Of a stretch of DNA of 40,545 nucleotides, positions 27,039 to 34,972 are shown piece by piece. The notes below the pieces were generated by a model, which saw only the letters and a list, made by a program, of their open reading frames with translations, was not told where the DNA came from and searched no databases. A program made the position numbers and the translations under genes. Position 1 is the first letter of the stretch, and every line of letters begins with the position of its first letter. This DNA comes from Patescibacteria group bacterium (GTDB taxonomy: Bacteria > Patescibacteriota > Minisyncoccia > UBA6257 > GWB1-50-10), in assembly GCA_024239035.1 (NCBI GenBank), contig JANBVK010000002.1:29191-69735 (forward strand). Reading direction: 5' to 3'.

Positions 27039-27710
27039 ATGGCACAAAAAACAAAACCAACTTCATTCCGATTAGGGCTCACTGCTCCGTGGTCCAGTCA
27101 GTGGTTCTTTAAGAAGAACCGACGCTTTTTCATAGAAGAGGACCATCTGATTCGTAAGGTTATTAAGGGTAAAATTCTTACTGCTGGCATTGCTGGTATT
27201 GATATTGAGCGGACGGGTGAAGTGATTAAAGTTTCAATTAAATCAAGTCGGCCGGGATTGATCATTGGTCGAGGTGGTAAGGGGATTGAAGAACTGAAAA
27301 ACGCTTTGCTGAAGACCATGAAATCCTTGCGTCGTAAAAATAAATTTCCAGATAATTTTACTCTAAATCTGAACGTGGAAGAGCTTAAACGCTCTGAAAT
27401 ATCGGCTGCTGTTTCAGCTCAGCAAATTGCTTTTGACCTAGAAAAGAGGATCCCTTATCGGCTTATTATGAGGCGTCAACTAGAAACACTCAAGCAAAAT
27501 CGCGGTATTAAAGGTGCTAAAATCAGGATGGCAGGAAGGTTAAACGGAGCTGAAATCGCTCGTAGCGAGTGGTCGGCCTATGGCCGGATGCCTTTACAAA
27601 CCCTGAGAGCACACATTGATTACGGAGAGGCAATTTCATTTACTACTTATGGCACCATTGGTGTTAAGGTGTGGTTATATAAGGGGGAGATCTTTGACAA
27701 GAAATCCTAA
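27039..27710 (+). CDS. rpsC: Ribosomal protein uS3
   Basis: [65 protein letters not shown]. Confidence 0.96.
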   Translation: MAQKTKPTSFRLGLTAPWSSQWFFKKNRRFFIEEDHLIRKVIKGKILTAGIAGIDIERTGEVIKVSIKSSRPGLIIGRGGKGIEELKNALLKTMKSLRRKNKFPDNFTLNLNVEELKRSEISAAVSAQQIAFDLEKRIPYRLIMRRQLETLKQNRGIKGAKIRMAGRLNGAEIARSEWSAYGRMPLQTLRAHIDYGEAISFTTYGTIGVKVWLYKGEIFDKKS

Positions 27711-27717
27711 ATTTAGC

Positions 27718-28137
27718 ATGTTACAGCCAAAGAAACAAAAACACAGGAAAATGCAGAAAGGCCGTTCCAGAGGACGACTTAAGGAAACGCGAGGAGTCAG
27801 TTTAAGTTTCGGGAGTTTTGGTATTCAAGCTCGCTCGGCAGCATGGATTACTTCTAATCAGATAGAAGCTGCTCGTAGGGCAATTACTCATTCGCTTAAA
27901 CGTGAAGGGAAAGTTTGGATTAGAATATTTCCCGATAAACCAATTACTAGACTGCCTCCCGAAGTTACGCTTGGTGGAGGCAAGGGCGACGTAGATCATT
28001 ACGTGGCTCCGGTCAAACCTGGACGAATTCTCTTTGAGATTGATGGTGTTTCTCGGGAAGCGGCTCTTGAGGCGCTGAGAATAGCCGGTCATAAATTGCC
28101 GGTTAGAACTAAAATTATTATTAAGGACTTGATATAA
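27718..28137 (+). CDS. rplP: Ribosomal protein uL16
   Basis: [76 protein letters not shown]. Confidence 0.96.
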   Translation: MLQPKKQKHRKMQKGRSRGRLKETRGVSLSFGSFGIQARSAAWITSNQIEAARRAITHSLKREGKVWIRIFPDKPITRLPPEVTLGGGKGDVDHYVAPVKPGRILFEIDGVSREAALEALRIAGHKLPVRTKIIIKDLI

Positions 28138-28150
28138 ATTTTGGATTGGC

Positions 28151-28381
28151 ATGAAAAAGAAAGAACTACAAAGTTTTAAAAACAAACCACTGGTCGAGTT
28201 AGATAAAGAGCTCCGTATGAATCGTGAACGGTTAAATAGTTTAAGGTTAGATTTATCTCTAGGGAAGGTGAAGAATATTTCAGAGATAAGAAAAATTAAG
28301 AAAAGTATCGCTCAATTTTTAACACTAAAGCGTTTGATCAAGCAACCAGCATCAAAAACAAAAAGTGATATTGCATCATGA
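28151..28381 (+). CDS. rpmC: Ribosomal protein uL29
   Basis: LVELDKELRMNRERLNSLRLDLSLGKVKNISEIRKIKKSIAQFLTL; position between uL16 and uS17. Confidence 0.9.
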   Translation: MKKKELQSFKNKPLVELDKELRMNRERLNSLRLDLSLGKVKNISEIRKIKKSIAQFLTLKRLIKQPASKTKSDIAS

Positions 28382-28641
28382 ATATGCCAACAAATGAGAG
28401 TAACAAAAAAATAAAAAGGCGTCTAAAGGGTGTGATAATGTCTGACAAAATGAACAAGACAAGAGTTGTAGCCGTGCATCGGTTAAAGAAACACAAACGT
28501 TATCACAAGTATTACAGGACCACCAAAAGGTATAAAGCACATGATGAGAAGAATGAGTATAAGACAGGAGATAAAGTTGTTATCCAAGAATCAAGGCCTT
28601 TATCAAAAGAAAAACGCTGGATAGTAATTAGTAAGATATAA
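28378..28641 (+). CDS. rpsQ: Ribosomal protein uS17
   Basis: RRLKGVIMSDKMNKTRVVAVHRLKKHKRYHKYYRTTKRYKAHDEKNEYKTGDKVVIQESRPLSKEKRW. Confidence 0.95.
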   Translation: MNMPTNESNKKIKRRLKGVIMSDKMNKTRVVAVHRLKKHKRYHKYYRTTKRYKAHDEKNEYKTGDKVVIQESRPLSKEKRWIVISKI

Positions 28642-28668
28642 CTTTTAGTAAGTTAGAAATTTGAGAAT

Positions 28669-29034
28669 ATGATCCAAGAACAATCCATATTAAAAGTGGC
28701 AGATAATTCGGGAGCGAAAATCGTCCGGTGTTTTAAGGTTTTAGGGGGTAGCCGACGCCGTTATGCAAGAATTGGAGATATTATTGTGGCATCAGTTCGG
28801 AGTGCTGAACCAAGAAAACAGGTTAAAAAGAAGGATATTGTTAGAGCTCTCGTTGTGCGGCAGCGTGCTCCTTGGCGCCGGAGAGATGGTTCATATATTC
28901 GTTTTGATGAGAACGCCGTAGTTTTGGTTGATAAAAAAGAACCAAGGGCAACTAGAATCTTCGGTCCTATTCCTCGTGAGATTAAAGAAAAAGGATATGA
29001 TGCTATTGCCTCATTGGCAGAAGAACTTGTGTAG
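28669..29034 (+). CDS. rplN: Ribosomal protein uL14
   Basis: [43 protein letters not shown]. Confidence 0.97.
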   Translation: MIQEQSILKVADNSGAKIVRCFKVLGGSRRRYARIGDIIVASVRSAEPRKQVKKKDIVRALVVRQRAPWRRRDGSYIRFDENAVVLVDKKEPRATRIFGPIPREIKEKGYDAIASLAEELV

Positions 29035-29054
29035 TTGAACCATTCAATAAAAAA

Positions 29055-29360
29055 ATGAAAATACACAAAGGTGACACAGTAAAAGTTTTAGCAGGTAAGG
29101 ATAAGAGTAAAACCGGCAAGGTTATTAAAGTTAACCCAAATAATAGCAGGGTTACCGTCGAGGGAGTAAATCTCTATAAGAAACACGTTCGTCCAAAACG
29201 CCAAGGAGAAAAAGGAGAAATTGTCCAAGTAGTAAGACCGATTAATTCCTCTAATTTGATGCTAGTTTGTTCCAGTTGTAATCGAGCAACACGGGTTGGA
29301 TATCGGTTAGAAAATGATAAAAAAGTTAGGTACTGTAAAAAATGTAAGAGCTTGCTGTAA
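29055..29360 (+). CDS. rplX: Ribosomal protein uL24 (zinc-type)
   Basis: KIHKGDTVKVLAGKDKSKTGKVIKVNPNNSRVTVEGVNLYKKHVRP; CSSCNRATRVGYRLENDKKVRYCKKC. Confidence 0.95.
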   Translation: MKIHKGDTVKVLAGKDKSKTGKVIKVNPNNSRVTVEGVNLYKKHVRPKRQGEKGEIVQVVRPINSSNLMLVCSSCNRATRVGYRLENDKKVRYCKKCKSLL

Positions 29361-29364
29361 AATT

Positions 29365-29874
29365 ATGACAAAAAAAGTTTCTATTAAGAAAAATTTAGAG
29401 AAAATTGTTATCAATGTGGGTCTGGGGAGGTTGAGACAGCAATCTAATTTTGAAGAGAAGTCTTTACCCGAGATTATAAAAGAATTAGCCTTGATTACCG
29501 GTCAGAAACCTGCCCCAAGGCAAGCCAAGAAATCAATCGCTGGTTTTAAAACTAGGGCCGGAGATATTATTGGTTTACAGGTAACTCTTAGAGGGAAAAG
29601 AATGGAGGACTTTTTTACAAGAGTTATAAGTTTTGTTCTGCCTCGGGTCAGAGATTTTAGAGGTTTAGATTTGAAAAACGTGGACACCGGAGGAAATTTA
29701 AATATAGGTTTTAGAGAACAATTCGTTTTTCCAGAAATCAGTGCCGATAAATCAAAAGTCAATTTTGGTTTGCAGGTTACTGCAGTCAGTGTTTTTGAAA
29801 GTAGAGACGAAGCGATTGATTTTTACAGGTCGATTGGAGTACCATTGAAGAAATCTAATAAGGAGAATACTTAG
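29365..29874 (+). CDS. rplE: Ribosomal protein uL5
   Basis: LEKIVINVGLGRLRQQ; LALITGQKPAPRQAKKSIAGFKTRAGDIIGLQVTLRGKRMEDFF; ORF-track start 29314 overlaps rplX. Confidence 0.95.
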   Translation: MTKKVSIKKNLEKIVINVGLGRLRQQSNFEEKSLPEIIKELALITGQKPAPRQAKKSIAGFKTRAGDIIGLQVTLRGKRMEDFFTRVISFVLPRVRDFRGLDLKNVDTGGNLNIGFREQFVFPEISADKSKVNFGLQVTAVSVFESRDEAIDFYRSIGVPLKKSNKENT

Positions 29875-29883
29875 ATATTACTT

Positions 29884-30069
29884 ATGGCAAAGAAATCAGT
29901 TGCAGCTCGAGCAAGAAAAAAACCAAAGTTTACAAGCCGCATTGTGCGGCGCTGTTTTCGTTGCAGCCGTGCTCGAGGTTATATGCGAGATTTCAATATG
30001 TGCCGTATTTGTTTTAGAGAACTAGCGGGGCGGGGAGAAATTCCCGGGATTAAAAAAGCTTCTTGGTAA
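29884..30069 (+). CDS. rpsN: Ribosomal protein uS14, zinc-binding type
   Basis: [46 protein letters not shown]. Confidence 0.97.
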   Translation: MAKKSVAARARKKPKFTSRIVRRCFRCSRARGYMRDFNMCRICFRELAGRGEIPGIKKASW

Positions 30070-30075
30070 AGACCC

Positions 30076-30447
30076 ATGTATATTGATTTATTGATTAAAA
30101 TTAAAAATGCCCAAGCGGCCGGTAAGAAATCGTTGAAGACTCGATATGTAAAGATAGACTACGCTGTAGCGGAATTACTTCAACGTTCTGGTTTCTTAAA
30201 AAAAGTGGAAGTGAAAGGAAAATCTCTTAAGAAGATTATTGAGATTCATATGAATCCAGAAAGACCCATTCAAGGTTTGAAGCTTTTAAGCCGGCCCTCG
30301 ATGCGTCAGTATAGAGGCTATCGGGATTTTAGAAAAGTTAAGGGAGGTTACGGTTTACTTGTGGTTTCAACACCAAAAGGCATTTTAACTGGCGAACAAG
30401 CCAGAAAGGATAAAACTGGCGGCCAGATGCTGTTTGAGGTATGGTAG
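30076..30447 (+). CDS. rpsH: Ribosomal protein uS8
   Basis: DLLIKIKNAQAAGKKSL; GYGLLVVSTPKGILTGEQARKDKTGGQMLFEVW. Confidence 0.95.
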   Translation: MYIDLLIKIKNAQAAGKKSLKTRYVKIDYAVAELLQRSGFLKKVEVKGKSLKKIIEIHMNPERPIQGLKLLSRPSMRQYRGYRDFRKVKGGYGLLVVSTPKGILTGEQARKDKTGGQMLFEVW

Positions 30448-30456
30448 AAAATTATT

Positions 30457-31020
30457 ATGTCTAGAATCGGTAAACAACCAATTGAAATCCCGGAGGGAAT
30501 AGAAATACAGATAGCTGAGGACGTGATTTTAGTGAAAAATCCGAAGGGTGAGATTAGTGTGCCGCGTCTTCATGGTATTACGCCTCATCTTGACGTCGAA
30601 AGTAAAGAATTACGTTTTGTTCTTGAGGGAACAGGAAAGCAGGCGAGGAGTAATTGGGGAACTCAGCGGTCGCTTACACAGGGTGCGATTGAGGGACTTA
30701 TAAAAGGTTTTGAAAAGACTCTGTTACTTGAGGGTGTGGGTTATCGTATTACTAAAGAAGGAGAAAACCTTGTTATGAATTTAGGGTTTTCTCACCCGGT
30801 GCGGTATGAGACAAAGCCCGGTATTACGTTTGAAGTTGAGAAGAATTCTATTTTGAAAGTTAAAGGCATTAGTAAGGAGTTGGTTGGTCGAGTGGCAGCA
30901 GAAATTCGGTCACTCAAAAAACCAGAGCCGTATAAAGGGAAAGGTTTTCGTTATAAAGGTGAGATTGTTCGCCGCAAAGCTGGTAAAAGAGCAGCTACCA
31001 CTGCTGCTGGTACTACGTAG
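30457..31020 (+). CDS. rplF: Ribosomal protein uL6
   Basis: MSRIGKQPIEIPEGIEIQI; VKNPKGEISVPR; LEGVGYRI; EPYKGKGFRYKGEIVRRKAGK. Confidence 0.96.
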   Translation: MSRIGKQPIEIPEGIEIQIAEDVILVKNPKGEISVPRLHGITPHLDVESKELRFVLEGTGKQARSNWGTQRSLTQGAIEGLIKGFEKTLLLEGVGYRITKEGENLVMNLGFSHPVRYETKPGITFEVEKNSILKVKGISKELVGRVAAEIRSLKKPEPYKGKGFRYKGEIVRRKAGKRAATTAAGTT

Positions 31021-31025
31021 AAATT

Positions 31026-31424
31026 ATGCAAAAACAGAAGCTGTTAAATAAAGTTAAAGGAAGAAGAAAACAAAGGGTTCGTCTGCGTATTAGAGGTACT
31101 TCTTCAAAACCCCGCTTGTCAGTGTTTAGGAGCAATAGTCATATTTATGCTCAACTTATTGATGACACAAAACAAAAAACCTTAGCTTCTGCCTCATCTT
31201 TCGAGTTAGAAGCCTCGACACCTAGAGGGAATCGGGGTCCCAGCCGAGGCGTCGGAAAAAAATTAAAAAAAACAGAAGTGGCTGAAAAAGTTGGTAAAGT
31301 AATTGCCGAGAAGGCTAAAAAATTAAATATTAAATCAGCCGTTCTGGACAGGGGAGCGTATCGTTATCATGGTAGGGTTAAGTTTTTGACCGAAGGTGCC
31401 CGTGAAGAAGGATTGAAGATATAA
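31026..31424 (+). CDS. rplR: Ribosomal protein uL18, with repeat-like insertion
   Basis: RLRIRGTSSKPRLSVFRSNSHIYAQLIDDTKQKTLASAS; VLDRGAYRYHGRVKFLTEGAREEGLKI. Confidence 0.95.
   Translation: MQKQKLLNKVKGRRKQRVRLRIRGTSSKPRLSVFRSNSHIYAQLIDDTKQKTLASASSFELEASTPRGNRGPSRGVGKKLKKTEVAEKVGKVIAEKAKKLNIKSAVLDRGAYRYHGRVKFLTEGAREEGLKI
31212..31250. repeat. Inverted repeat inside rplR
   Basis: GCCTCG (31212-31217)/CGAGGC (31245-31250) around CTAGAGGGAATCGGGGTCCCAG; encodes the non-conserved STPRGNRGPSRG segment. Confidence 0.5.
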
Positions 31425-31427
31425 TAT

Positions 31428-31937
31428 ATGATACATCAACGTACAAAGAGAATTGTTAGGCAGAAAAGCGAATTTCAGGAAAAGGTACTTGAGATTAGGC
31501 GTGTTACTAGAGTTGTTGCTGGAGGTAAACGTTTTAGTTTTAGAGCAACGGTTATTATTGGTGATCAGAAGGGGAAGTTGGGTTTGGGCATTGCTAAAGG
31601 TCTTGACGTTGCCTCAGCTATTCAGAAAGCCAAAACTCAAGCTAGAAAGAACCTGGTTTCGGTGTCTTTAAAAGATAGTCGAACTATTTTTTACGATACT
31701 GAAGCAAAATATGGAGCGGCAAGAGTCAGATTAAAACCAGCCCGACTCAACCACGGTTTAATCGCCGGCGGTGCCTGCCGAGTTGTTCTGGAGCTTGTGG
31801 GAATTAAAGATATCTCAGCTAAGATTTTAGGTAGAACCACTAATAAAATAGCTAATGCTAGAGCAACAATAAAGGCCCTAAGGCAGATTAAAGTGCAAAA
31901 CGTAAATATCAAAACAAAAGAGCAGAGCCCTAAATAA
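31428..31937 (+). CDS. rpsE: Ribosomal protein uS5
   Basis: EKVLEIRRVTRVVAGGKRFSFRATVIIGDQKGKLGLGIAKGLDVASAIQKA. Confidence 0.96.
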   Translation: MIHQRTKRIVRQKSEFQEKVLEIRRVTRVVAGGKRFSFRATVIIGDQKGKLGLGIAKGLDVASAIQKAKTQARKNLVSVSLKDSRTIFYDTEAKYGAARVRLKPARLNHGLIAGGACRVVLELVGIKDISAKILGRTTNKIANARATIKALRQIKVQNVNIKTKEQSPK

Positions 31938-31985
31938 TTTAAGAATTTTCTTTGGTACTTAAATTTTGATTTTTGACTTAATTTT

Positions 31986-32402
31986 ATGCAGATTCATCAA
32001 TTAAAGTCGTTAAATAAAAGAAAAACTAAACGAATAGGACGTGGCGGTAAACGTGGAACGTATTCTGGTCGAGGTCAGAAGGGTCAGAAATCCCGATCCG
32101 GACACCGGATCAGACCGGCAGAGCGTGATCTTTTCTCTAAACTCCCGAAACTCCGGGGCGTGAAGAATAAATCTCTCAGACTCAAACCCGTGGTTATTAA
32201 CGTTGGTGATTTAGAAAAAATACTAGATAATAATTCTCTTAATAAGAAAATCTTAATTGAGAAAGGAATAGTAAAAAGAATGTCGCGGGAGGTAAAACTT
32301 ACGGGTAATGGAGAAGTTAAAAAGGCTTTTACAATTGAAGATGTGAAAGTTTCTAAGACAGCCCGGGAAAAGATTGAGAAGGCTGGTGGTACGATTAAAT
32401 AG
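31986..32402 (+). CDS. rplO: Ribosomal protein uL15
   Basis: MQIHQLKSLNKRKTKRIGRGGKRGTYSGRGQKGQKSRSG. Confidence 0.96.
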   Translation: MQIHQLKSLNKRKTKRIGRGGKRGTYSGRGQKGQKSRSGHRIRPAERDLFSKLPKLRGVKNKSLRLKPVVINVGDLEKILDNNSLNKKILIEKGIVKRMSREVKLTGNGEVKKAFTIEDVKVSKTAREKIEKAGGTIK

Positions 32403-32430
32403 TAGCCAATTAGGGTATAATCAGAAAATA

Positions 32431-33702
32431 ATGAACAAACTTATCCAAATTTTTAAGATCCCGGATCTTCGGAAAAAGATTTTAATGGTGTTGTTTTGGC
32501 TTTTGGTTTTTAGGGTCTTGGCGGCTATTCCTATCCCGGGAATTGATGTAGCTAGATTGAATGAATTCTTTTCTTCTAATCAAATCTTTGGATTTCTAAA
32601 TATTTTCTCCGGTGGCGGACTAGCTAACTTGTCGTTGGTGATGCTTGGCGTTGGTCCTTACATTACAGCAGTGATTATTATGCAGCTTCTAACAATTATT
32701 TTTCCGAAGCTCAAGAAAGCATACTACGAGGAAGGAGCTGAAGGAAGAGCTAAATTTAACCGTTATTCCAGATATTTAACCGTTCCCTTAGCCGCCCTTC
32801 AATCTTATGGATTTTTAAACCTTTTAGCTTCTCAGCAGGTGTTACCTTCTCTATCATTACTGCAGCTCTTAAGCAACGTTGCAGTTATTACTGCCGGCAG
32901 CGTCTTCTTAATGTGGATTGGTGAGTTGATATCAGAGTATAAAATGGGTAACGGCGTTTCTTTGATTATCTTCGCCGGTATCGTGGCCAGTTTACCACAG
33001 CTTATAACTTCAAGTTTTTTAACCTATACTCCCAGTATTTTACCAACGTACATCGCTTTCGTTATTTTAAGCATCATTATCATTGCCGGTGTTGTTTTTG
33101 TTAATGAAGGTGAGCGGAAGATACCGGTTTCTTACGCAAAGCAGGTTCGCGGCAATAAGTTATACGGCGGCGTCGCCACTTATTTACCGCTTAAAGTTAA
33201 TCAGGCCGGTGTTATTCCTATTATTTTTGCAATTTCTATTTTGCTTTTCCCTCAATTTTTGGCTCAGGCTGTTTCCATTTTTTCTGCTGAACTTTCTCTC
33301 CGCTTGAATAGTTTGGTTATCGGTCTTTTTAATAATATATATATTTACAGCTCTCTTTACTTTATTTTGGTTGTTGTTTTCACTTATTTCTACACCGCTA
33401 TTACTTTTGACCCCAAAGAAATTTCTAAAAACTTGCAGCGTAGTGGGGGCTTTATTCCGGGTATTAGACCGGGGGAGGCGACAGCTGAAACTATTTCTAA
33501 AATTGTCCGCCGAATAACTTTTTTTGGTGCGCTGTTCTTGGGAATTGTGGCGATTCTGCCGAACGTAACTCAGATAATAACCGGTATTCAGGCACTCACA
33601 ATTGGTGGTGCGGCACTCTTGATTGTTGTTGCTGTGGCACTCGATGTGATGAAGCAGGTTGAATCACAGCTTATGGTGAGGGAATACGAGGGAATTTTCT
33701 AG
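32431..33702 (+). CDS. secY: Preprotein translocase subunit SecY
   Basis: MNKLIQIFKIPDLRKKILMVLFWLLVFRVLAAIPIPGID; NVAVITAGSVFLMWIGELISEYKMGNGVSLIIFAGI; GFIPGIRPGEAT. Confidence 0.97.
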   Translation: MNKLIQIFKIPDLRKKILMVLFWLLVFRVLAAIPIPGIDVARLNEFFSSNQIFGFLNIFSGGGLANLSLVMLGVGPYITAVIIMQLLTIIFPKLKKAYYEEGAEGRAKFNRYSRYLTVPLAALQSYGFLNLLASQQVLPSLSLLQLLSNVAVITAGSVFLMWIGELISEYKMGNGVSLIIFAGIVASLPQLITSSFLTYTPSILPTYIAFVILSIIIIAGVVFVNEGERKIPVSYAKQVRGNKLYGGVATYLPLKVNQAGVIPIIFAISILLFPQFLAQAVSIFSAELSLRLNSLVIGLFNNIYIYSSLYFILVVVFTYFYTAITFDPKEISKNLQRSGGFIPGIRPGEATAETISKIVRRITFFGALFLGIVAILPNVTQIITGIQALTIGGAALLIVVAVALDVMKQVESQLMVREYEGIF

Positions 33703-33904
33703 AAGTTTGAACCAAAAGTTACCCCCTCGTTCGTAGAAGTCTCCGAGCGTTAAAATGATACTCGCTCGCTTACGAAAATGTACCACCCAGCTCGCTTCGC
33801 TCACGTGTACCCGGCACATTTCCTACTCACTCGTTCATTTTTAAACACTCTCCGACATACTCACTCGGAGAAATTTTCGGTTCAATTTTTTTAAAACAAA
33901 ATTC
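33692..33904. repeat. Large nested inverted-repeat element after secY
   Basis: GAATTTT/AAAATTC outer; TTGAACC (33707-33713)/GGTTCAA (33879-33885); CTCCGAG/CTCGGAG; TTAAAATGA/TCATTTTTAA; AAATGT/ACATTT inner; unpaired segments CTCGCTCGCTTACG, CTCGCTTCGCTCACG, CTCACTCGTT. Confidence 0.82.
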
Positions 33905-33969
33905 TAAAAAAGTTTTATTATTTCAGCAGGTTTGAGCTATGATTCAACCAAGGAAAGTTATTGGATTGA

Positions 33970-34205
33970 GAAAAGGAAAGAGCCGCGGTGCATGGTGCAC
34001 GCGGCTCTTATTGCGCCCCTCCCTATAACGCGGTTGACGGGTGAAACCGAGGAGTGGGTGGACGATGGGGCAGGACGAGATCTTCTCGCTAACTCTCAAC
34101 GATATCTCCTCATCACTAACTCCCAAAAACAGAGAGATCTGCGGCGCGCGAGGGAATCCTTCCGCCACATTGATCAAATTCGCCGCACCCACTCCCGATG
34201 ATCTA
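33970..34205 (-). ncRNA. Candidate structured non-coding RNA (or short ORF) antisense to the secY-adk gap
   Basis: Minus-strand TTGACA-16-TACTAT (34239 to 34212), terminator hairpin AAGAGCCGCG...CGCGGCTCTT (33978-34009) followed by TTTCCTTTTC, long-range 10-bp stem GGAGTGGGTG/CACCCACTCC (34051-34060 with 34186-34195). Confidence 0.55.
33978..34009 (-). terminator. Intrinsic terminator hairpin (minus strand)
   Basis: AAGAGCCGCG-TGCA-cca-TGCA-c-CGCGGCTCTT then TTTCCTTTTC on the minus strand. Confidence 0.65.
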
Positions 34206-34285
34206 TCCTCCATAGTACTTATATATTTTATTTTGTCAATTCAATAGTACTCAAAATACAGGAAAACAGTTATTATTAAGGGTAT

Positions 34286-34972
34286 ATGGCTAATCAAGCA
34301 GTAATAATATATGGTCCTCCGGGATCGGGAAAAGGAACGCAGGCCGAGCTTTTAGTTAGAAAGTTTAGCTTTATTCATTTTGATACTGGGCGATATGGCG
34401 AAAGTTTAATATACGCGCCTGGCGCTGAGAAGAATACAGTTCTTCTGCGAGAGAGAGAAAATTTTGAAACTGGTAAATTATTCACCCCTTCGTGGACACT
34501 GCGTATTGTGAGTCAGGCTACTCGCCGTATTGCAAAAGCCGGGTTTGGTATTGTCTACAGCGGTTCTCCGCGGACCATGTTTGAAGCTTTTGGTGATAAA
34601 AATAATAAAGGATTACTTTCAATTTTGATTAAGCTCTATGGCAAGAAAAATATTATAGTGGTTGAATTAAAAGTTAAGAGTCAGACATCAATAGAGAGGA
34701 ACAGTAAACGCGTTGTCTGCTCGGTTTGTGGTTTGCCGATTTTGGCCAGTTCAAAAAATAAGAAGTGTTCATTTTGTGCCGGACCTGCAAGAAAAAGAAC
34801 CCTGGACAAACCGGAGATAATCAAAGTACGCCTTAAGGAATATCGCGAACGGACTTATCCAATTCTAAAGAAAATGAGAAGTCTTGGTTTTAGGATTAGA
34901 GAAATTAACGGTGAACCATCCCCGTATAAAGTCTATGAACAAGTTGTGAGAAGATTAGGGTTGCGGCGATGA
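34286..34972 (+). CDS. adk: Adenylate kinase, zinc-lid type
   Basis: VIIYGPPGSGKGTQAELLVRKFSFIHFDTG; CSVCGLPI...CSFC; secY-adk-map synteny. Confidence 0.87.
   Translation: MANQAVIIYGPPGSGKGTQAELLVRKFSFIHFDTGRYGESLIYAPGAEKNTVLLRERENFETGKLFTPSWTLRIVSQATRRIAKAGFGIVYSGSPRTMFEAFGDKNNKGLLSILIKLYGKKNIIVVELKVKSQTSIERNSKRVVCSVCGLPILASSKNKKCSFCAGPARKRTLDKPEIIKVRLKEYRERTYPILKKMRSLGFRIREINGEPSPYKVYEQVVRRLGLRR

Noticed and set aside
27616-27717. N-terminal extension of the rplP ORF from 27616
   Set aside because: Overlaps rpsC; uL16 homology starts at [11 protein letters not shown] (27718).
33932-34201. 89-aa plus-strand ORF MSYDSTKESYWIEKRKEPRC...
   Set aside because: Overlaps other open frames in a GC-rich structured region and crosses the terminator hairpin; a structured RNA explains the region better.
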